Positions 7,317-13,456 of a stretch of DNA of 33,836 nt are shown here, piece after piece. Source of the stretch: a bacterium (GTDB lineage Bacteria; UBA8248); the NCBI GenBank assembly GCA_030922375.1, contig JAVEPB010000040.1:1-33836 (forward strand), in the 5' to 3' direction. Below the pieces are notes generated by a model that was not told the origin of the DNA, searched no databases, and worked only from the letters and a program-made list of their open reading frames with translations. The stretch's first letter is position 1. Each line of letters starts with the position of its first letter. Both the position numbers and the translations under genes were made by a program.

Positions 7317-7970
7317 ATGAATATCACGATGTGGAATTGCTACGTCTGACCCTATGCATACCGGGCCACGGAGTGGCTCACTCGTCTTCAGGAAAAGGAC
7401 AAGGATCTCAGGGTGGACTGCAGGTCGTTTGTACTTGAGCAGGTGAATTTCGCCAGCGCGCGCGGTGAGGACTGGAAGGCATGGGAAGACAAGCGCATGG
7501 CCAGCCGCGACATCCCCTCGCTCGAGGCTTCGAAATGCGCCGCCCTTCAGGGTGAAGGCCAGTTCGCCAAATATCATGTCGCCCTCCACCGGGCGAAGCA
7601 TCGGGATGGAAAGGACATCACCAACCAGCTCGTCCTCCGGGACGTTGCTATCGAGGTGGGGCTCGACGTGGAGCGCTGGGAGGAGGACATGAAAAACGGC
7701 GCGGGCATTCCGCTCCTCGCCGCGGATCACGAAGAGGCCGAGGGCGAATACGGCGTTTTCGGGGTGCCGACCCTGCTCTTCGAAAGCGGTAATCCGGTTT
7801 TCGTGAAGCTCGAGGAAGGAGATTGGGAGGGACAGGACGACAAAGGACTACTCGATGCCGTCCGCGCCGCCTCGGTCGATCGCCCCTATGTACTCGAGTT
7901 GAAAACGCCCGAGTCCGCGAAGCGGGGTACCGCTGCGCAGGTGAAATATAAAGATTACGGCAAGAAATAA
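7317..7970 (+). CDS. DsbA/FrnE-like thioredoxin-fold protein with predicted selenocysteine
   Basis: ATG 7317 to TAA 7970 gives 217 residues if TGA 7347-7349 (codon 11) is read as selenocysteine. The N-terminus reads M-N-I-T-M-W-N-C-Y-V-U-P-Y-A-Y-R-A-T-E-W-L. This matches the first strand and active-site turn of DsbA/FrnE and HCCA-isomerase-like proteins, where C-P-x-C-Y or S-P-Y-x-Y is usual. U11 sits at the nucleophilic position, the second Cys is Ala14, and Cys8 makes a C-x2-U pair. The cis-proline motif G-V-P-T is at residues 149-152 (F-G-V-P-T-L-L-F-E), and a helical insert lies between, as in the family. The ribosome binding site AAGGGGAC precedes ATG 7317. Starting at internal GTG 7413 would delete the active site. 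A SECIS-like hairpin follows at 7363-7379. DUF971 begins 33 bases downstream. Substrate unknown; a thiol/selenol oxidoreductase is likely. Confidence 0.85.
7363..7379 (+). promoter_or_regulatory. Candidate bacterial SECIS hairpin (first selenoprotein)
   Basis: GGGCCAC (7363-7369) pairs with GTGGCTC (7373-7379) through seven pairs, one of them G-U, around the loop GGA. The loop G lies 20 bases after the TGA ending at 7349. Bacterial SECIS elements lie within the coding region just after UGA, with a small loop having G in its first two positions, so size, loop and spacing agree. Confidence 0.7.
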
Positions 7971-8003
7971 ATCTTTTTCCGTTCGTTAGCAGGGTGGGGA
8001 ATA

Positions 8004-8351
8004 ATGACGACCGCCGAGGGGCACCGCCCCGTCGATTTAACGATGGACAAGACCGCCCGCGAGCTTCGGATCGAGTGGGCGGGGGGCGGCAAGAGCGTTT
8101 ACGGTTTCGATTATCTGGCGGCCATGTGCCCCTGCGCCAACTGCCGTGAGAAGCGGGCCGAGATGGAGAACAATCCGCTCCGCGTCGTATCGGACGAGCT
8201 CGGGCCCGCCGAGCTCGGGGACGCTTCGATGGTGGGCCGCTACGCCCTGAGCATCACCTGGCAGGCGGGTTGCGCGAGCGGCATCTACTCGTTCGATTAT
8301 CTCAGGTCCATCGATCCCGGAAATCTGGGCGAGGCCGGAGAAGGAAGTTAG
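8004..8351 (+). CDS. DUF971 (GBBH-like) domain protein
   Basis: This 115-residue protein matches DUF971. It has L-R-I-E-W-A-G-G, then Y-L-A-A-M-C-P-C-A-N-C-R-E-K-R with three clustered cysteines, and a final block Y-A-L-S-I-T-W-Q-A-G-C-A-S-G-I-Y-S-F-D-Y-L-R. In most family members the W-x2-G motif continues with His (G-H-x-S-G-I-Y), and here it is Cys. DUF971 resembles the N-terminal domain of gamma-butyrobetaine hydroxylase and is often found beside or fused to Mrp-type Fe-S carrier ATPases. A role in metal or Fe-S handling is suspected but not shown. It sits between two predicted selenoprotein genes, 33 bases after the first and 6 bases before the second, with a GGTGGGGAATA ribosome binding site. 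Confidence 0.88.
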   Translation: MTTAEGHRPVDLTMDKTARELRIEWAGGGKSVYGFDYLAAMCPCANCREKRAEMENNPLRVVSDELGPAELGDASMVGRYALSITWQAGCASGIYSFDYLRSIDPGNLGEAGEGS

Positions 8352-8357
8352 GGAGAG

Positions 8358-8537
8358 ATGCGCGTGAAATCCCAGGCGGCAGAGAAAGCTGAAACCACGG
8401 GGGAGGGGCAGGCTGCGGAGCGGGCTGACGCTCCCCGGAGCGAACCGGAGTATTGTCCGACCTGACTGAGCGGGCTCCTTTTTCTTCTGGTTCAGAAGGG
8501 TTTCAGGTGGGTCCGGAGGAAACTGGTACGGGCCTGA
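8358..8537 (+). CDS. Predicted 59-residue selenoprotein with C-P-T-U motif
   Basis: From ATG 8358 (or GTG 8364, better spaced from AGGGAG) the frame meets TGA 8463-8465 at codon 36 and continues to TGA 8535-8537. Read with selenocysteine it ends Y-C-P-T-U-L-S-G-L-L-F-L-L-V-Q-K-G-F-R, then a basic tail W-V-R-R-K-L-V-R-A. Cys33 and U36 form a C-x2-U redox pair like that of thioredoxin-type selenoproteins. The first 30 residues are charged, rich in Glu and Ala, and probably disordered. The segment after U is a short hydrophobic then strongly basic helix, perhaps amphipathic or membrane-associated. The gene starts 6 bases after DUF971 and a strong terminator begins 17 bases after its end, so the transcript is built to contain it. 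A SECIS-like hairpin follows the TGA. No family is recognised. The alternative is a meaningless 35-codon frame. Confidence 0.62.
8484..8498 (+). promoter_or_regulatory. Candidate bacterial SECIS hairpin (second selenoprotein)
   Basis: CTTCTG (8484-8489) pairs perfectly with CAGAAG (8493-8498) around the loop GTT, and two G-U pairs may extend the base. The loop G is 24 bases after the TGA ending at 8465, within the usual bacterial range. The three-base loop beginning with G parallels the hairpin at 7363. Confidence 0.65.
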
Positions 8538-8553
8538 GCGGTTGAGACATGCT

Positions 8554-8584
8554 CCCCCGGCCTCCCGGAGGCCGGGGGTTTTTT
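8554..8584 (+). terminator. Intrinsic terminator of the selenoprotein operon
   Basis: CCCCCGGCCT (8554-8563) pairs with AGGCCGGGGG (8569-8578), followed by six T (8579-8584). It starts 17 bases after the stop of the predicted small selenoprotein and precedes ridA. Confidence 0.95.
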
Positions 8585-8629
8585 GTTGCGATGTCGTTTT
8601 TCATTCCATCTTCCAGGGGAGAATCCAAA

Positions 8630-9016
8630 ATGCCCAAGATCACTCTTCAGCCCTCGTCGATGCGGGTGCCCTCGCCGCCCTATGTCCCGGGAACGAAACG
8701 GGGGCCTTTCGTTTTCACCGCCGGCCAGGTCGGGGTGGACGGTGAGGGAAATCTCGTCGGCGAGGGAGACGTTGCCGCCCAGACACGGCAGGTGCTCCGT
8801 AATCTTAAGGCCGTTCTGGAGGAAGGGGGCGCTACCGTCGCCGACGTGATGAAAACGACGGTCTATCTTGCCGATATCGGCGATTTCGCCGGGATGAACG
8901 AGGCCTACGCCGAATTCTTTGGAAGCGATAAGCCGGCCCGGACGACGGTCCAGGCGGCCCTCGCCAGCCCGAAGTTCCTGGTCGAGATCGAGGCGGTGGC
9001 TATGATCGAGGGTTAA
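8630..9016 (+). CDS. RidA family protein (Rid/YjgF/UK114), reactive enamine/imine deaminase-like
   Basis: This 128-residue trimer-type RidA-family protein removes reactive 2-aminoacrylate and related imines or acts in similar catabolic deamination. Family marks are P-F-V-F-T-A-G-Q-V-G-V-D near residues 26-37, Q-T-R-Q-V-L-R-N-L-K-A-V-L-E-E-G-G-A, V-Y-L-A-D-I-G-D-F-A-G-M-N-E-A-Y-A-E-F-F, P-A-R-T-T-V-Q-A-A-L, and the C-terminal V-E-I-E-A-V-A. The Arg of P-A-R-T and the Glu of V-E-I-E are the usual active-site residues and are present. ATG 8630 follows AGGGGAGAATCCAAA. The gene lies between two intrinsic terminators, so it is a single-gene unit unless it is reached by readthrough. A truncated relative is present at 13440-13580. 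Confidence 0.95.
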   Translation: MPKITLQPSSMRVPSPPYVPGTKRGPFVFTAGQVGVDGEGNLVGEGDVAAQTRQVLRNLKAVLEEGGATVADVMKTTVYLADIGDFAGMNEAYAEFFGSDKPARTTVQAALASPKFLVEIEAVAMIEG

Positions 9017-9025
9017 TGTTGACAG

Positions 9026-9064
9026 CCCTCTCGGCTGGCAGGTCTTTCGGCCGAGAGGGTTTTA
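9026..9064 (+). terminator. Intrinsic terminator after ridA
   Basis: CCCTCTCGGC (9026-9035) pairs with GCCGAGAGGG (9050-9059), followed by TTTT. It ends the ridA transcript; the next gene, a lipoprotein, converges from the minus strand. Confidence 0.92.
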
Positions 9065-9097
9065 TAGACGGGCAGGCTTTCCAGCCGGGTGGGGCAT

Positions 9098-9757
9098 TTA
9101 CTCGATGGTGAGTTTTTGCAGCCAGGACTGCCCGCCGTAGCGCGCTTCGATCTCCATGTCGCGGAGTATGGTGAAGTAGATCCGGAGGCGGGCGAGGTCT
9201 TCCCGGCTGAAGCGGACGGTTCCGCCCTCGCCGACCGGATATGATTTCGAGGCGCGGTTTTTGAGAAAGGTGATGTGCACCTCACCGCCCCCCGAGGTGG
9301 CTATGGCCGGGCCGCAGACTTTTCGTTCGGCGGTCCTCCAGTCCCCGGTAATCTGGCGGCCCGTCGGGCGGCGGTTTGTCGCGCTATAGCCCCCGCAATT
9401 TGAGGCGGGGTTGCCGGGGCTTCCGGACAGGACGTTTCCGAGCTCGGCGAATTTCGTGAGCCCGCAACCCACGCCCTGCGGGACGGCGGCGGCCGGGGAC
9501 TGCTTCGAGACCTCGACCTCCCGGAAAATCCGCCGTTCCTGCACCGGGCAGAGCGCCACCCTGCGCAGGGCGGCGAGGCCGGGGCCTTTTCCGGCGAGGC
9601 GATAGCTCTCGGAATCCGCCTTGAGCGTCCGGCGGTCGAGGCGGACGACATCGCCCTTCACGGTTTCGACCGACCCGCACCCGGTGGCCAGCGCCAACAG
9701 GAGCAGAAACCGAAAAATCCGAGCGGTCTTATAGGGGTGGATGTCGATCCGGCTCAT
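9098..9757 (-). CDS. Predicted lipoprotein of unknown function
   Basis: This 219-residue protein starts at ATG 9757 (M-S-R-I-D-I-H-P-Y-K) with an AGGA ribosome binding site. A basic region K-T-A-R-I-F-R is followed by hydrophobic F-L-L-L-L-A-L-A-T-G-C, a clear signal peptidase II lipobox with Cys as the first mature residue. The mature part has several more cysteines (C-P-V-Q-E, G-V-G-C-G-L-T-K, S-N-C-G-G-Y, V-C-G-P-A), which may form disulfides in the periplasm. A segment R-P-T-G-R-Q-I-T-G-D-W-R-T-A-E lies in the middle. I do not recognise the family. It is a lone minus-strand gene between ridA and the dehydratase pair. Confidence 0.8.
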   Translation of the reverse strand: MSRIDIHPYKTARIFRFLLLLALATGCGSVETVKGDVVRLDRRTLKADSESYRLAGKGPGLAALRRVALCPVQERRIFREVEVSKQSPAAAVPQGVGCGLTKFAELGNVLSGSPGNPASNCGGYSATNRRPTGRQITGDWRTAERKVCGPAIATSGGGEVHITFLKNRASKSYPVGEGGTVRFSREDLARLRIYFTILRDMEIEARYGGQSWLQKLTIE

Positions 9758-9962
9758 GGGAATCCTGTTCAGGTGAATTGACGGCGGGCGAACTTTGGTC
9801 ATTATCCTAGTCCGCAATCGAGCAGGCGGCAACGCCGGAGTTTTGTAATGTCCGGGCCTCGGTGATGACCGGGCCTAATCCGAAGTGTATGGTGCATAAA
9901 GATAATTTTATTTGGTGCTTTCCGCGTTCGGAGCTTTCCGCACTGAGTAATGGAGATCCCCC

Positions 9963-11240
9963 TTGGGCCAGACCATCGCGGAAAAAATTCTCTCCGCTCA
10001 CTCGGGGGCCGAGGCTCGCGCGGGCGACCTCGTCGTGGCCGAGATCGACTATCTCATGGCGGGCGACGCCAAGGGCCCCAAGGCGCTGGATATTTTCAGA
10101 GAGGCGAATCTGCCCTTTCGACTCGATCCGAAAAAGACCGACATCATTATCGATCATTTTGTCCCGGCGTTCGACGTTCGCTGGGCGAACGACCATGTGA
10201 AGCTGCGCGAATTCGCTTCGGAGCGCGGCGTGAACCTGTTCGACGCGGGGTCCGGGGTCTGTCACACCATCGTGACCGAGGAGGGAAGAGTCGGGCCGGG
10301 GGATTTGGCGGTGGGCGGCGACAGTCATGTCTGCACCTACGGCGCCTTGAACTCTATGGCGGTCGCCGTGGAAAGCGGAGAGACGGCCTCGGTGTTCGCC
10401 ACCGGCAGGCTTTGGTTCAAGGTGCCCCAAACGATTCGGGCCGAGTTCGAGGGGAGCCTCCCCGAGGGCGTGTTCGCCAAGGACCTGGCCCTCTATCTCG
10501 CCGAGGAGATCGGCCTGAACGGGGGCAACTACCGCGCCATCGAGTACGGCGGTCCGGCCCTTGCCGCCCTCTCGGTGGAGAGCCGGTTCACCATCGCGAA
10601 CATGGCGGTGGACACGGGAGCGAAGACGGGGATCATGGAGGCCGATTCGAAAACAATCGAATGGGCCAGGGCCGCGGGCCGCGAGGGAACTCCCGTCTCA
10701 CCGGACCCGGACGCCGCCTACGACCGCAGCATCCACCTCGATGTCACCTCGCTGGAACCGGCGATAGCGGTCCCCCCCACGACCGACAACGTATTCCCGG
10801 TGGGGGAATTCGCCGGGCTCCCGGTGCACCAGGTCTATGTGGGCACCTGCACGAACGGCCGCCTCGAGGACATCGAAATCGCTGCGCGCATTTTGCGCGG
10901 CAGAAAAATCGCCCCCGGAATCCGGTTTTATATCGCTCCCGCCAGCCGGCGGGTCCAGGACGCGGCGGAGCGGAGCGGGGCGATCCGCGCCCTCAACGAG
11001 GCGGGGGCAGTCCTCCTCCCGCCCTCGTGCGGCCCCTGCGTATCGATGACGGGAAATGGCATCGTGGGCGACGGGGAGCGCGTCGTCTCCACGGCGAACC
11101 GGAATTTTCCCGGCCGCCTGGGGAGCAAGAAGGCGGAAATCTATCTGGGCTCGCCCGCGACGGCGGCGGCCAGCGCCCTTGTGGGACAGATTGCCGACCC
11201 GCGCGAAATCCTGGCCGAGACGGCGGGAGCGGCACTATGA
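9963..11240 (+). CDS. Aconitase-family dehydratase large subunit (LeuC/HacA-like)
   Basis: This 425-residue protein has the short archaeal-type LeuC/homoaconitase architecture and acts in the cytoplasm with the small subunit encoded next. The 4Fe-4S ligands are C296 (G-T-C-T-N-G-R), C356 and C359 (P-S-C-G-P-C). Other family marks are I-I-D-H-F-V-P (about 62-68), G-V-C-H-T-I, V-G-G-D-S-H-V-C-T-Y-G-A and N-R-N-F-P-G-R-L-G. These enzymes isomerise or dehydrate hydroxy-di- or tricarboxylates such as isopropylmalate, homoaconitate or 2,3-dimethylmalate. The start is TTG 9963 with GGAG 8 bases upstream; ATG 9950 is in another frame. It overlaps the small-subunit gene by ATGA. No leuA, leuB or lysine-pathway partners lie nearby, so leucine synthesis is not assured. 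Confidence 0.9.
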   Translation: MGQTIAEKILSAHSGAEARAGDLVVAEIDYLMAGDAKGPKALDIFREANLPFRLDPKKTDIIIDHFVPAFDVRWANDHVKLREFASERGVNLFDAGSGVCHTIVTEEGRVGPGDLAVGGDSHVCTYGALNSMAVAVESGETASVFATGRLWFKVPQTIRAEFEGSLPEGVFAKDLALYLAEEIGLNGGNYRAIEYGGPALAALSVESRFTIANMAVDTGAKTGIMEADSKTIEWARAAGREGTPVSPDPDAAYDRSIHLDVTSLEPAIAVPPTTDNVFPVGEFAGLPVHQVYVGTCTNGRLEDIEIAARILRGRKIAPGIRFYIAPASRRVQDAAERSGAIRALNEAGAVLLPPSCGPCVSMTGNGIVGDGERVVSTANRNFPGRLGSKKAEIYLGSPATAAASALVGQIADPREILAETAGAAL

Positions 11241-11728
11241 TTTTGGCGGGAAGGGCGTTCCGCTTCGGTGACAACGTGAGCACCGACGTTCATCTTTCGG
11301 TCAAGTACCGCCCTCCCGACACGACGCTGGCGGACCTCACGAGGGACGCCTTCAAGGATATCGATCCGGCGTTTTCGGCCTCTGTGCGGCGGGGCGATCT
11401 GGTGGTGGCGGGGGAGAATTTCGGGCTCGTCAGCAGCCGCGCCGACGCCGCGGTCGTCCTTCGGGAGCTGGGCGTGAGTTGCGTGCTGGCGAAGAGTTTC
11501 GGCCACATGTTCTACCGAAACGCCATCAACATGGGACTTCCGGTCATTGAGTGCGACACAGGCCCGATTTCGGCGGGCGATGAGGTGGAGGTGGACCCGG
11601 GGGCGGGCACGATTCAAACCGGGGGCGGGGAGATTCGCTTTTCACCCTATCCCCCCTCGCTCCTGAAAATAATCTCCGCCGGGGGGCTGATCCCCTTTCT
11701 TCAAAAAGAAGGCGGCTATCCGGCCTAA
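11237..11728 (+). CDS. Aconitase-family dehydratase small subunit (LeuD-like)
   Basis: This 163-residue swivel-domain subunit pairs with the preceding large subunit. It opens with F-R-F-G-D-N-V-S-T-D-V, the usual G-D-N-x-x-T-D strand, and contains G-E-N-F-G-L-V-S-S-R and S-F-G-H-M-F-Y-R-N-A-I-N-M-G-L-P, both standard. The substrate-recognition loop after the first strand reads K-Y-R-P-P, unlike the Y-L-V-M of isopropylmalate or Y-L-R-T of homoaconitate enzymes. The phosphate/substrate loop has V-S-S-R in place of the common G-S-S-R. The ATG overlaps the upstream stop as ATGA, indicating coupled translation. The TAA stop overlaps by three bases with the convergent cyclotransferase gene. The substrate remains open; a 2,3-dimethylmalate-type substrate is one possibility. 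Confidence 0.88.
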   Translation: MILAGRAFRFGDNVSTDVHLSVKYRPPDTTLADLTRDAFKDIDPAFSASVRRGDLVVAGENFGLVSSRADAAVVLRELGVSCVLAKSFGHMFYRNAINMGLPVIECDTGPISAGDEVEVDPGAGTIQTGGGEIRFSPYPPSLLKIISAGGLIPFLQKEGGYPA

Positions 11729-12204
11729 TCCTTTTGTCCCAAGGCGGCTTCGAGCACCTCCATCGGCAGCCCGTTTTCCCGGTAGCCGTGTCTCAGGGTG
11801 GCGGCGTACTCGGGCGAGGGCCGCGCTTCCCGGATCGGGCCGATCATCATGTAGATAAGCGCCTCCTCGTCGCCGATATCGGATTCCACCGATATCTTCT
11901 CGCGGCCGTAAATCTCGGGGTAGTCCTCGTAGCTGTCGAGGGTGTCGATGTCGCGTTCGAGGAGGAGATAGAGCACGCCCGGCACCTGGGCGCCCGCTTC
12001 GGGCACGACGGTGGCCCAGCCGTGGGGGTTGGATATTTTTTGGGGGAGTGCGATTCGAAGGGCGTGGCCCATCAGGCGGGCGAGCCTGAGCGGACGGCTG
12101 CGGGGGCATCTGAGGCGCATTCCGTCGTGGTGAAGATTCGCGCCGTAGGCGAAATAGAGAATCAGGCGTTCAGGTGGCTCTGCCGAGATCCTCGCCCTCC
12201 TCAT
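11725..12204 (-). CDS. Gamma-glutamylcyclotransferase-like (AIG2/GGCT) protein
   Basis: This 159-residue GGCT-fold protein is of a family that releases 5-oxoproline from gamma-glutamyl peptides or amines. The glycine-rich opening L-Y-F-A-Y-G-A-N-L and then M-R-L-R-C-P-R-S match the family's substrate loop (Y-G-S-N...R-C-P). V-P-G-V-L-Y-L-L-L-E-R-D-I-D-T-L-D-S-Y-E-D-Y-P-E-I-Y-G-R contains the expected catalytic Glu. ATG 12204 lies inside the end of the cupin gene with GGGTGGGACG upstream; the longer frame to 12282 lacks support. Its stop overlaps that of the LeuD-like gene on the other strand. It is the last gene of a tight minus-strand cluster. The presence of 5-oxoprolinase-like subunits far downstream (30131-33836) is suggestive but not linked. 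Confidence 0.85.
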   Translation of the reverse strand: MRRARISAEPPERLILYFAYGANLHHDGMRLRCPRSRPLRLARLMGHALRIALPQKISNPHGWATVVPEAGAQVPGVLYLLLERDIDTLDSYEDYPEIYGREKISVESDIGDEEALIYMMIGPIREARPSPEYAATLRHGYRENGLPMEVLEAALGQKD

Positions 12205-12562
12205 CGTCCCACCCTTCCTTGTCGGGCTCGGCCTCCTCGCCCCCGCCGAAGGCAATGAGCAACTTGGCCGGTTTGCCGTCAACCGGTGCGGCGGCGTGGA
12301 TCGCTCCCTCGCGGATGGTGATCACCTCGCCCTTCTCGATCAGGACGAGTTCTTCCTCCACGTTGAATTGCATCCGCCCTTTGAGGACGATGAGCTTCTC
12401 CTCCTCGTCGTGGGTATGATAGGGAACCATCGCGTCCTTGGGCTGCTCGACCTCGAAGATGCGGAAGTCGCGCTCGGCCAGCGCGGAGACGATTTCATCC
12501 TGCACGGGCTCGCAACTGAAGGCCTTGGACACTTCTTCGACGGTGTAGAATGGCTTCGGCAT
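12170..12562 (-). CDS. Single-domain cupin protein
   Basis: This 130-residue cupin shows motif 1 as M-V-P-Y-H-T-H-D-E-E-E-K-L-I-V-L-K-G and motif 2 as K-G-E-V-I-T-I-R-E-G-A-I-H-A-A, giving the usual His/His/Glu/His metal set. The C-terminus is very acidic (E-E-A-E-P-D-K-E-G-W-D-D-E-E-G-E-D). ATG 12562 lies 20 bases after the yqeY stop, and the gene overlaps the cyclotransferase gene by 35 bases, so all three are probably one transcript. It is not a close copy of the cupin at 1770. The function is unknown; such cupins are often small-molecule dioxygenases or sensors. Confidence 0.87.
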   Translation of the reverse strand: MPKPFYTVEEVSKAFSCEPVQDEIVSALAERDFRIFEVEQPKDAMVPYHTHDEEEKLIVLKGRMQFNVEEELVLIEKGEVITIREGAIHAAAPVDGKPAKLLIAFGGGEEAEPDKEGWDDEEGEDLGRAT

Positions 12563-12582
12563 TTTCGGGTTCCCCGTAAAAT

Positions 12583-13032
12583 CTAGGCGCTGAGAAGTTC
12601 CTTGACGATTTGGCTGATTCGGGCGCCGGTCGCCTGACCGGCAAGCTGTTTCGATAAAACGCCCATTACCTTGCCCATCTCTTTGATGGAGGCGGCTCCC
12701 GTCTCCTCGATGGCCGCCTCGGCGGCTAGCCGGACGGCATCGTCATCCATCTGGGCGGGAAGATAGCCCTGGACCACGAGAATTTCCGTGCGCTCCTTGG
12801 CGGCGAGTTCGGAGCGCTCGCCCTTGTCGAACTGCTCGGCCGCCTCCTCACGTCTTTTTACCATGCTTTGGAGGAGTTTGAGAATATCCTCCTCGGAAGT
12901 TTCGTCACCCTTTTCCTTGTCTTTGTTCAAGATCTCGGAACGCATCATCCGAATCGTCGAGAGGCGGTCGGCCGCCTTCTCGCGCATGGCCGTTTTCATG
13001 TCCTCGGCCAACTGCTCGCGGATGTCGGGCAT
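12583..13032 (-). CDS. yqeY: GatB/YqeY domain protein
   Basis: This 149-residue all-helical protein matches YqeY, which is related to the tRNA-binding tail of the amidotransferase subunit GatB. It begins M-P-D-I-R-E-Q-L-A-E-D-M-K-T-A-M-R. It contains R-L-S-T-I-R-M-M-R-S-E-I, R-R-E-E-A-A-E-Q-F, A-K-E-R-T-E-I-L-V-V-Q-G-Y-L-P and M-G-K-V-M-G-V-L-S-K-Q-L-A-G-Q-A-T-G, all usual family blocks. ATG 13032 has a GAGGAAAT ribosome binding site; the open frame runs further upstream without one. The exact role of YqeY is not known, though tRNA or aminoacylation-linked activity is assumed from the domain. The gene sits 28 bases after the VanZ-like gene and 20 before a cupin. Confidence 0.92.
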   Translation of the reverse strand: MPDIREQLAEDMKTAMREKAADRLSTIRMMRSEILNKDKEKGDETSEEDILKLLQSMVKRREEAAEQFDKGERSELAAKERTEILVVQGYLPAQMDDDAVRLAAEAAIEETGAASIKEMGKVMGVLSKQLAGQATGARISQIVKELLSA

Positions 13033-13060
13033 GTTTATTTCCTCAAATCCCGGAAGACTA

Positions 13061-13456
13061 CTAAACCCTGGTCTTTTCCCGGTGTAAAAGCCAGAAAATG
13101 GCCGCTCCGGCTCCCAGCGCGTCCGCCGCCGCGTCCGCCCAGGAGGCGTGCCGGCCGGGGACGAACGATTGATGAAATTCATCGAGAACGCCATTCACCG
13201 TGACGAAAAGGAACAGAACGGCGGCCACCCTCAACTCCGGGTGGCGGGGGGCGGCATCGCGAACCGGGCGCCAAAAGACAAGCGCCAGGGCCCCAAACTC
13301 GCAGAGGTGGACGAGTTTGTCCACCCCCGCGAGGGGGATGAAGCCGGTCGGCCCGGGGGCGAAGGACGAGGTGAGGTGAACCAGCCCGAGATAGGCGAGT
13401 GCGAGCGCCCAGCGGCGGCCCGGGGACAACAATCCGGCGTCAGGGGAGGGGGACAA
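13061..13456 (-). CDS. VanZ-like membrane protein
   Basis: This 131-residue membrane protein of the VanZ-like family has about four hydrophobic segments. The family marks are D-K-L-V-H-L-C-E-F-G-A-L-A and D-E-F-H-Q-S-F-V-P-G-R-H-A-S-W-A-D-A-A-A-D-A-L-G, both near the membrane boundary. VanZ itself gives low-level teicoplanin resistance, but most relatives have no known role and resistance should not be assumed. The start is TTG 13456, overlapping the end of a truncated RidA frame (13440-13580), so the gene may be translated from a message running through that remnant. yqeY follows after 28 bases. Confidence 0.85.
   Translation of the reverse strand: MSPSPDAGLLSPGRRWALALAYLGLVHLTSSFAPGPTGFIPLAGVDKLVHLCEFGALALVFWRPVRDAAPRHPELRVAAVLFLFVTVNGVLDEFHQSFVPGRHASWADAAADALGAGAAIFWLLHREKTRV

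Noticed and set aside
7413-7970. A shorter 185-residue gene starting at GTG 7413
   Set aside because: It lacks a ribosome binding site at a good distance and would remove the first strand and active site of a thioredoxin-fold protein. The upstream part with TGA as Sec fits the family and has AAGGGGAC before ATG 7317.
9950-11728. A 592-codon frame running through both dehydratase genes
   Set aside because: Only its last 163 codons (from 11237) are the real small subunit. The earlier part is out of frame with the LeuC-like protein and has no sensible sequence, so it is not a fusion.
13061-13456. Glycopeptide resistance gene vanZ
   Set aside because: The protein has VanZ-like family motifs, but most such proteins are not linked to resistance and no other van genes are present.
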